From Girardinichthys multiradiatus (lineage: Eukaryota > Chordata > Actinopteri > Cyprinodontiformes > Goodeidae), in contig NC_061806.1 in assembly GCF_021462225.1 (NCBI RefSeq), forward strand, positions 4,770,734 to 4,834,733: a stretch of 64,000 nucleotides of DNA, given 5' to 3'. The notes beneath the pieces are model-generated. The model ran no database searches. It was not told the origin of the DNA and worked only from the letters and a program-made list of their open reading frames with translations. The translations under genes and the position numbers were made by a program. Of the stretch, positions 55,799 through 64,000 are shown piece after piece. Positions within the stretch are counted from its first letter, which is position 1. Every line of letters starts with the position of its first letter.

Positions 55799-56781
55799 TG
55801 TCATATGTGGGGGTTTTTGTTGCGGACCAAAGCCCAGAGACAGGAGAGGAGTCGGCATTGCGAGGCAGAACGATGATTTATTTAAATCCAACAAAGGCAA
55901 TCTCACAGGTAGGCAGGCAAGATGAAACAGAGAGTTCAGGAGTCCAGGTCTGACAGAGTATGAAAAACAAAGGGAAATTGACGCAGGGAAGGTGATGTAA
56001 GGAAGTTGACGCAACAAACCAGCAACGAACAATGAAACTAGACCAACTTATATACAGAAGGTAACAAAGGCAGGTAATCAAAAGAAGTAGGAACAGGTGT
56101 GACATGGAAACAGGGAGACTGAAGGAAAAGGTGAAACTAATACAACGACTAATGCATGGGAGAAGGGACTAATAAACAATACAGAGAACAGACTAAAGCA
56201 AAACTATAGACAAAGATAAATAACCAAATGAAGCATAGAATCAGGAATAACCATGAACTAAAGGAAACTGAGAAACTGGAGGGAACAGAAGAAACACAAC
56301 AACCTAAGATATAAGAAACTGGCAACCGAAGAATTAACAGAAGAAACCATAAAGAAACCCTAACTACAAACCTAAACCAACACTTACTGAACTAAGCAGG
56401 GACAGCGAGAACTAGAATAATTGTAAACCAATCGTAAACAATAACTAAAGCTAACCTATCAGGAGGGACTGGAAGAAATAGAGATTAAGTAGAGGAACTA
56501 AACTAGAGAACAACAACAATAATAATAATAACAATAATAATAACAATAACAATAATAAAGAGAAAACCATTCTAAGTAATAAATAAGAAAAAAACACCAA
56601 AGGAACTAAGGGCGAAGGGAGAAAGAACTACAAAACACTAGGAAGCAGGAGAGAGAACAGAACTATCAGAAAACAGAAATAAATAAATAAAATGACTACA
56701 AAACCCAAAATAGAAACATCAAGCTGAAAGTAAGCAAAACACAAAACCACAACCAAAGTCCAAAAATGTCAAACCCCAACA
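55799..56781 (-). repeat. Solo LTR with perfect 5-bp target duplication
   Basis: Ends TGTCATATG...CCCCAACA on the plus strand, so TG...CA in both directions, flanked by CCCTG (55794-55798 and 56782-56786). A polyadenylation signal on the minus strand (AAATAAATC, about 55878) sets the orientation. It contains an AAT/ACA microsatellite at 56508-56558. It was left by recombination between the two LTRs of a complete element. No coding. Confidence 0.85.
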
Positions 56782-56786
56782 CCCTG

Positions 56787-59690
56787 GGCAACTGCTTATG
56801 CTAAAAGCCAGCTCTGAGCAGGTGTAGACAAAGGCAAATGAATTGCTATTGAGCTTTTTATTGATACTGACCACTCAAAGTGCTTTACTGCAGAGACACA
56901 TTCACCCAATCACACTCACAAATGTGCACATTCATACACCTATACACAGATCAGTAGGCAACTTGGGGTTGGGTTGACACATCAGCATGTGACAGCAGAA
57001 AGTTGGAATTGATCCCACAACCTTCCAATTGCAAGACATCTATTTTTGCTACTGAGCCACAGTCGACCAACACAATGAATGGGTGGACTGTAAAACAATA
57101 AAACAACTTGAAATGATCAGGCTGTCTAGGAATATTGTAATACTGTGCTGACATTTCATATTATAAAATCTTCACATCCCTTTGGAGTTGTGTTGATTTA
57201 TAGACAATTTAGTGTATGAGTGGTACTTGAATGAACTGTCAAAGTACTGGGAAAATAACTCTTGTCGAATGGACTCCCTTCGAGACAGAACTGGTGTGAG
57301 GTTGCATATCTGCTGCCATAAAGACACCCATGGTATTTGGGGCTGGTTGACGGCAGCTGTCAGCTAGATTTGCACTTTAGTCTAATTTTTCCCATTTCAG
57401 TGATGTTAACATTCGTCCTGGCATAGTTTCAGGTAAGTAAATAAGCTAAGTGTAAACTAAATATTTAGCTTGAACCTAAACATTTAGTTTGGAACTAAAT
57501 GTTATGTTTACAAACTAAACATTTGGTTTATAAAGTAAATATTTAGAGGTGCTAATTAAATATTTAGTTCGGAACTGTGATATTCATAAATGTATGAAAG
57601 ACATGATGGAAATATGACTTTGAAAAGTGAATCCCCATTTTTTTGTTTTTTTTTGTTTTTTATGGTTAACATAGCTTGTCTTCTTACATAAACACATGAA
57701 CAAAGTAACAATCCTGTCTCACCACTGTGACTCATCCACAGTTAACAATTGCACTTTCAGTTAATCCAGATATTGTCTAAGTTAGAACCAGTTGACAAAT
57801 GTGCTTTAACATGGAAAACGGATGGACCCCATGAAAGTTGTAATAGTTCAGAGCGATTACCAGAGCTAATGAGCAGACATTTGTGAGCAGCTTGCACAAT
57901 GGCATTATTTTGATAAACCGGCACAACACAATAAGACCTTTGCATTATGGATTGCACTATCATCAACCATAATCAGGGACAATATTTTACCCAGCAAACC
58001 AGCCACTCTGTTGAATAAGCTCTCAGCATGGTAATTATGATTTTTAATAACACTGGCAGCAAAATCAAGATCTGTTTTCCTCTGCTATCTTTCATGTCAT
58101 CTGATATGATCAAAGCAAAATGCCTACTCACCATTTAATTATATTGTGATAGGGAAGGAAATGTTTGGGGGATCCAAACAATATATGTGAAACATGTACA
58201 TGGATATGTTCGGTTGATATTTAAAATGTAAGATTTAAATAAGTCAAAATTAAATAATCTTTATTAATGATAAATAAAATAATGATAGATTTCAGAGCAT
58301 CGGTTTGGATTGATGTTCTTACCTTGGGTTCTCACCAAGGCTCAGAAATCAAGGTATAGACATTTGCTCGCAAAGCTGGCAGTAGATAAAGAGAAAACAA
58401 AGCAGAGGCTGAAATATGCTGCCATTTTCTCGCTGTACTCAACCTACCAATTAAGTGACTGTGAGCAATGGTTATGCAGATGCTGGCTCAAACAGACAGT
58501 ATCAAGGTTTTCTGACTTACATTCTTATGAAAATATTACCATGCCCAATTAAATATATTTTAAGTATATACATTTTTTTTATTAAGACACAAGATATTTT
58601 CTAATCTTTTTTTATTTTCTTTAGACAAGAAAGTTACTTAATTGCATTAAAGGAAAAGGTTTGGACATTCCACCTCCTTATAGCTTGTTACCCTCTTTGG
58701 AAAGTAACATGGTATAACAACTTCAGCAACAGCTTAACAAACTATACCAACTTCAGCCATTTGCCAGTCTCTGACATAATTTTGATGACAGTTTGCCCAG
58801 CTTCTCACTTTCACCTGTAAAATGTTTGAAGTTTTTTCAAGTCACCTCACAACATCTCATTACGATCACAATCTGAGCTTTGACCTAGCCCAGGCCTTTC
58901 CATTTCTTAATTCTCAGCCAGTCCTTGGTGGATTTACTGGTATGTGTGGGGAGGGTTCTATAATGGTTCAGTCATGCCTAGTTTGGGTGAATTAGGTGTA
59001 GATGCACGTGCCGCTTGGACCGCCTGGTTCCCGACCCTAAGTAAATAACCATGGTAACGGTGCAGTGACTGTCAAGGAACTGAACCGGTTCCTTTCAGTG
59101 GAAAAACGCTAAAAGAGACTTTGTCTACACACCATGAGGGGTATCTGTAGTGAATTACAGCAAATTAACAAATACTTGAATGACATCAGCAATTTAAATC
59201 TGACTACAAATAAAATGTTGTTGGCTCGTACCATTTAGTTTTACAATGTCTACATAAAATCCAAACAGTGCTGTCTAGCTGCTGCATGGAGTTCAATTAC
59301 AGCTCAGTCAATCCTTGTAATGACGTGAATATGCCTCCCATATTTCTCTTAGAAAGACTGTCACCACACACTTAAATCTTTAATACCATTCAAGATGTCA
59401 TATAAAAAACTAGAAAATGACCTGGAAGCCAGCCATCACGCATAGAACATGCTTGAGGTTTGTTCCAAACAACACTATTATAATTAGAATAATTATAATT
59501 ATTATTATAGTATAAAGGATTAACAAGTTGAGGAAGCCAATGTACCATTGCATTTGTGAGACACATTTACATATATCAAATGAAAATGCTTTCTATTCAC
59601 AAAAGCATATTCACTCACAGATGGGGCCCTTAGAGCATTATGAGTGTAGTCATAGCTCTGATTACTTTCATAAATCGGCTCCTCGCTGCA
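56787..59690. other. No gene; contains a 20-bp tandem repeat
   Basis: Apart from the repeat at 57458-57577 no feature is supported. Near 59085 GAACCGGTTCCTTTCAGTGG could be the edge of a small transposon. Confidence 0.45.
57458..57577 (+). repeat. Tandem repeat, six units of 19-21 bp
   Basis: Units start at 57458, 57477, 57496, 57516, 57536 and 57557, each with TAAAYATTTRG or a variant. CTAAATATTTAG, seen at the first unit, is a perfect 12-base palindrome. Confidence 0.8.
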
Positions 59691-59699
59691 AATGAGAGC

Positions 59700-60088
59700 C
59701 ACAGTTTAGGGGAACTATATCAGAGCAACATACGGATGGGGCCATTCCATGGCTGGCATGGGACGGCTCAGGGATGATTTAAAAATACCTGACCCATCAG
59801 CCAGCTCCCTCTGGAAAGGTCCGCTTGAACGGGCCGCAGTGTAGTGAGAACTTGAACTGGCACTGGCAACGGACTGTTCCTCCTGGTTTCCTAATGTAAC
59901 ACTGAGGCCAGCTCCATGCAGAACTCCAAAATAATTACCCTGGGCAATCTAAACCAGCTAATAAGCCATGCATCATCATGTACCAGCAAGTCAGTACAAT
60001 CTCTGAAATAACGCTCCCTCCGACTTCTTCCATTGATGATGTGCTCAATCTGTGCAAAAGCTGTCATTGCTCTACAATTCCGCACAAC
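59700..60088 (-). pseudogene. Harbinger transposase N-terminal fragment
   Basis: The minus frame 60085-59891 contains GRSRRERYFRDCTDLLVHDD and WLISWFRLPRVIILEFCMEL, the N-terminal region of HARBI1-like transposases (residues roughly 20-70). After a stop and a frame change, FQRELADGSGIFKSSLSRPM (about 59820-59760) matches the next conserved helix-turn-helix part. The DDE catalytic domain is absent. Not a functional gene. Confidence 0.6.
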
Positions 60089-60697
60089 TTTACGCAGCTA
60101 TTTATAAACATGTGTGATTGTTTCCAGCTTGTCCACCGTAGGAATCATCAAACCTAACTTGTTTGGAATTAATCTGCTGATCGGACATCGTTTTCTTTTC
60201 AGGGAGAATGAAAGTGCCCCTTAGATGATTCACATACATTTTATCCTCCTCAGCGCTCAGACCAATGCGCATTTACATCTACAGGTGACAGAAACAGAGG
60301 ACGCTTTACTGTTTACATCTGATTGAGGTTCTTTCCATAATTTTTTGAGGTTTTTTACCATATTGTATGATACTAAATGTGATTCAGTTTCATAATTCGG
60401 GTTTAAACCATAAAAGCTCAAACTCATGAAAAATCATCAGGTTTGATGCTCCATGAATTAAATAAAATTGAATGGAGTCATATTTCAGTGTATTTAGGTG
60501 AGTTTTTGTTTTCTGTAGTTTATTATTGTTGATTGAAAACGTTTGTGTGGCTTCCGCACATTTTCATGGCAGATCAAACATTTGCGTGGATTTCTGCACA
60601 TTTTTACGCAATGTTTATTTTTGTACATGCCGAGTTGTGCGTAAAACATTGTGCCACAAGATTTGTATGCATAAGGACTCTTTGTACATGAGGCCCC
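59700..60697 (-). mobile_element. PIF/Harbinger element remnant
   Basis: The right end reads TTTGTACATGAGGCCCC at 60681-60697, the inverse of the GGGGCCTCATGTAC termini of fish Harbinger elements. A transposase N-terminus lies on the minus strand at about 60088-59700. A left terminus was not found. Confidence 0.6.
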
Positions 60698-61189
60698 ATA
60701 TCACAGTCTACAGTCTGTTTTTTTGGGTTTATGCCCTTGCTCACCTACCATGAAAGTTAAAAGTTGTTCTATCTCTTACTGGTTGTACAGGCATGCACAT
60801 TCATATGAACAGTAGCAAGAGCCTGCTGTGGATCAAAAAATTACATTTTAGGGTTCTGGCAGACTTCGTTTTAACATCTTGCAGTCTGCTCTCTGTGTGA
60901 ACTTGTTCAAAAAAGCCAGATCTTGGCAATTATTTTGAATGCCCTCCACTTGTAGAATATGTTTAGTACAGTGGCAGTGCTCAATTCTAATTCTTTTGAG
61001 ACCTCTACACCTTATCATACTCATAAACAGATGCATTACATTTTTCTGAATGTCTTAGGCAGCTTTTTCAATCCTATCAGTCAGTAGCATGCCAAACGTT
61101 CTGAGGTTTAACCAGGTTTAAGCCTTCTTCAAAATGCTGATGTTGTATATAAGTTCACCTAATTCTTCTTCTTTTCCTTTTCCTTTATT

Positions 61190-62340
61190 CCAGAATTGCA
61201 CCACTCAAGGTGGCAGCAGGTTGGAGTACCTCTGTTACTTTTCATTTTAACATTCTTTTAAATAACTTAAATTCCTCTTGGTTGATAAAAATTCATTATT
61301 TTGAAACATTATCCTCTCTGGGATGAGCTGCTGTGCTGCTGGAAGGATTTTGCTGAAATATTTTTACTTTTGTACATTTGTTATAATACATTACCATAGC
61401 AACAAGGTGTTTTTTTTACAACTAGAAGCAGCTAATTAAAATAGCAAATGCTCAAATAATACTTCAACTACAACCCCAAATCTCTGATGAGTTGAAAAGC
61501 CGGTGCTGTGGATGTAGAGCAGGAGCAAAGAGAAGAGAGAGAAGAGGAAGTTCAAACCATCTCTTCCATGGTGGGCAATGTGAGATCGTTGGAAAACAAA
61601 TTGGATGAACTCCAAGACCTACAATTGACCCAACCAGAGTATCAAGAATGCAGTCTTATGTGTTTCACTGAGACATGGCTGCAGGACATCCCTGACTCCA
61701 GCATCTCTCTGCCAGGCTTTCTGACCATACAAGCAGACAGCGATATAAAGAGTAGCAGCAAATGCAAAAGAGATGGACTAGCAGTACCTGTGAACAACAG
61801 ATGGTGTAATCCAGGACATGTTACTGGGAAGTGTCATCTCTGCAGTCTAGATATTGAACTTTTAGTAGTAAGTTTCCATCCATATGACTTACCCAGAGAG
61901 TTTACCAATGTTATTTTGGCAACAGTTTACATTCCACCATCAGCTGTTGCCGACACTGCATGTTATGTCATCAGTTCAGTTGTTGCTAAGCTACAGACAC
62001 AGCATCTCAATGCATTATCTGGTGATTTTAACTACGCTTTACTAACTGCTACACTTACAATGCTTCAACAGTTTGTCAGCTGCTGTACCAGAGAAAACAA
62101 AGGAGAGGACATCAATGCCATGACTGAATGTGTAACTGACTATATAAACTTCTATGTGGATAACACCAACACACAATCATTAGAACGGTGAGATGCTTCC
62201 CCAATAACAAACCCTGGATCACCAGTGACCTGAAGAACCTGTTTAGCAATAAAAAAGAGCCTTCAGAGAGGGAAACAGGAAATGATTGAGGACTATACAG
62301 AAGCAACCCTTTATGACTTACCATAGAACATGTTCGCAAG
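61190..62340 (+). mobile_element. Rex1/CR1-type LINE, second 5'-only copy
   Basis: Shares the 5' start (CACTCAAGGTGGCAGCAGGT at 61201) and the endonuclease frame with 22660-24081. It ends at about 62340, before RT. Confidence 0.75.
61508..62191 (+). pseudogene. LINE endonuclease with internal deletion
   Basis: 227 codons. The N-terminal strand is in frame here (GNVRSLENKLDEL, with the metal-binding Asn), followed by CFTETWL (Glu) and SGDFNYALL (the D-x-N pair, intact unlike the copy at 23055). After CCTRENK the frame jumps to GEDINAMTECVTDYINF: about 215 bases present in the other copy, including the catalytic SDH, are deleted. The nuclease is therefore dead although the frame stays open. 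The first Met is a convenient start; the true N-terminus lies upstream in other frames. Confidence 0.8.
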
Positions 62341-62395
62341 AGCATATTTTTAATTTTTACATTATGTGGAGCCATTGTTTGGAGCATTTAAATAT

Positions 62396-64000
62396 GCTAA
62401 GGTAAGGTAAGGTAAGGTAAGCTTATTTATATAGCGCCTTTCAGCAATGAGACACTCAAAGCGCTGTACATACAATTACAATACAATCACAAAGCAAATA
62501 AACACAGATACAGACACAGAAAAACAAATCAAATGATAAAATCAAACAACAGAGGTAATTTAAAAAAGTAAAATTAAATTAAATAAAGAGAATAGAATAG
62601 AATGATGGACAAGAAAATGAAAGGAAAATTGGACTCAAAACGCAACTAATCATGCCTAAATGGCACAGTCAAAGGCCACTCGAAACAAATAAGTTTTTAA
62701 TCTTGATTTAAAGCAACTTAGGGTTTCGGCGCTTTTACAGTTTTCTGGCAGTTTATTCCAGATTAGTGGAGCATAAGAACTAAAAGCTGCTTCTCCATGT
62801 TTAGTTCTTGTTTTGGGTATGCAGAGTAGATTTGAGCCAGAAGAAACTGAGAGGTCTGGGTGGTTGATACACTGACAACAAGTGTGTAATGTATTTTGGT
62901 GCTAAGCCATTCAGTGACTTATAGACTCCACTTTCTTAGTTCTAGTGAGGACGCGGGCAGCAGTGTTCTGGACCAACTGAAGCTGTCTGATCAATGTTTT
63001 AGGCAGACCTGTGAAGACACCGTTGCAGTAATCAATTCTACTAAAGATGAACGCATGAATTAGTTTTTCAAGATCCTGCTGAGACATTAGTCCTTTAATC
63101 CTGAAGATGTTCTTTAGGTGATAGTAGGCCAACCTAGTTACTACCTTTATGTGCCTCTGAAGGTTGAGGTCTGACTCCATCACTACACCCAGGTTTCGAG
63201 CCTGACTGGTGGTTTCTAGCTGTATTAACTGAAGCTGTGTGCTAACTTTTAAACACTCTTCCTTTGGTCCAAGGATTATTACTTCAGTTTTGTTTTGATT
63301 CAGCTGAAGAAAATTTAGGCCCATCCATGCATTGATTTCTTCTAAGCATTTACCCAGCGCTTGAATGGGTTCATGGTCACCTGGTGACATCGTAACGTAT
63401 AGCTGTGTATCGTCTGCATAGTTATGATAACTTACGTTGTTGTTTATTAAAATCTGAGTTAGGGTGAGCATGTAGATATTGAATAGGAGGGGCCCTAAGA
63501 TCGACCCTTGGGGAACGCCACATGTGATTTTTGTGCTCTCTGTTGTAAAGTTACCTACTGACACAAAAAAGTCCCTGTCCTTCAAGTAGGATTTAAACCA
63601 GTTGAGTGCTGTACCAGAAAGGCCGACCCAGTTTTCCAGGCGCTCTAATAAAATGGAGTGATCAACAATGTCGAATGCTGTAGTAAGGTCCAATAATACC
63701 AGCACTGGGGTTCTTCCACAGTCTGCATTTATACGGATGTTATTGAATACCTTGACAAGAGCAGTCTCTGTACTGTGGTGAGCACGGAAGCCTGACTGGT
63801 GGTTGGTCGTTGTTAGGAAGTTGTTTAACTGCTGAAACACAGCTTTTTCAATAATCTTACTGATGAAGGGGAGGTTTGATATAGGCCTGTAGTTCTGTAG
63901 TAGCAGCTTGTCCAAGTTGCTTTTTTTCAATAGAGGTTTGATAATTGCTGTTTTTAGGGCCTGGGGGAAAACACCTGACAAAAGGGATGTGTTTATTATT
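62396..64000 (-). mobile_element. L2-like LINE, 3' half, best preserved copy
   Basis: Minus strand; continues beyond the right window edge. The 3' end is marked by a short repeat AAGGTAAGGTAAGGTAAG (62398-62420) and TTATTTATATAGCGCC, followed by a 3' UTR and the RT frame. Confidence 0.85.
62911..63981 (-). pseudogene. L2-like LINE reverse transcriptase
   Basis: 356 open codons. RT fingers: NYRPISNLPFISKIIEKAVF and SGFRAHHSTETALVKVFNNI. Palm: VLLDLTTAFDIVDHSILLER (motif A with catalytic Asp), GVPQGSILGPLLFNIYML (motif B), YADDTQLYVTM (YADD) and FLQLNQNKTEVIIL. Thumb and C-terminus: RNLGVVMESDLNLQRHIKVV and FIFSRIDYCNGVFTGLPKTL, then QLVQNTAARVLTRTKKVE. The HWLP-containing block that follows in the copy at 1215-1628 is missing here: a deletion joins RTKKVES to KSLNGLAPKYI in another frame. 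The catalytic residues are intact. The protein is cut by the window edge, so the 5' endonuclease cannot be judged. Confidence 0.88.

Noticed and set aside
1..64000. CRISPR arrays, operons, ribosome binding sites, riboswitches
   Set aside because: No regularly spaced repeats with unique spacers and no prokaryotic gene organisation; the window is eukaryotic.

Overview
This window looks like teleost fish nuclear DNA, probably from a spiny-rayed (percomorph-type) lineage, in a gene-poor stretch almost entirely built from transposable elements. The evidence is eukaryotic: AT-rich DNA, small GT-AG introns, tRNA-derived SINEs, Tc1-like transposons with TA target sites, L2-, RTE- and Rex1-type LINEs, Ty3/gypsy LTR elements, a Harbinger remnant, a hAT BED-finger remnant and part of a class I-like endogenous retrovirus. 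No bacterial operons, CRISPR arrays or intact housekeeping genes are visible. The only host-like coding signals are a DUF4806-type multi-exon fragment (about 44.3-45.0 kb, minus) and a THAP-finger ORF (about 15.8-16.2 kb, minus). Both could themselves be transposon-associated.

Layout. 0-2.4 kb: 3' half of an L2-like LINE (minus). 2.4-7.7 kb: Tc1 fossils, a LINE 3' tail and a small LINE ORF1-like frame. 7.8-10.5 kb: a Tc1 element (minus) split by a second Tc1 (8161-9985) whose inverted repeats run into its own transposase gene. 10.5-14.7 kb: a gypsy element with 5' LTR, tRNA-His-type primer site, gag, protease, RT and the start of RNase H, then cut off. 17.2-21.7 kb: a Tc1 split by a 3.6-kb element with about 300-bp inverted ends and a 6-bp target duplication. 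21.7-22.6 kb: LTR plus gag start of another gypsy element. 22.7-24.1 kb: 5' part of a Rex1/CR1-type LINE. 24.1-26.8 kb: retroviral env, polypurine tract and 3' LTR. 26.8-28.1 kb: decayed L2-like LINE. 28.1-30.5 kb: minus-strand LTR element with a coding minisatellite and an inserted Tc1. 31.7-32.3 kb: RTE LINE end with a perfect 14-bp duplication. 34.7-37.8 kb: LINE tails. 38.0-39.2 kb: Tc1. 41.9-43.1 kb: Tc1. 44.3-47.0 kb: DUF4806 exons next to a Tc1 that carries a LINE insert. 50.9-55.1 kb: Tc1 fossil, GC-rich T-poor block, two SINEs and a hAT remnant. 55.8-56.8 kb: solo LTR with a perfect 5-bp duplication. 59.7-60.7 kb: Harbinger remnant. 61.2-64.0 kb: second 5'-only LINE copy and the best-preserved L2-like RT.

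Nothing here works as a pathway. Every transposase, RT and env recognised is broken by stops, frameshifts, deletions or lost catalytic residues. The interest lies in the order of events, which nested insertions let one read, and in a few structures not explained by known families: the 17420-21016 element, the coding-reaching inverted repeat at 8161-9985, and LINE copies that keep the 5' end instead of the 3' end. Family names rest on motif recognition by eye, not on database searches.
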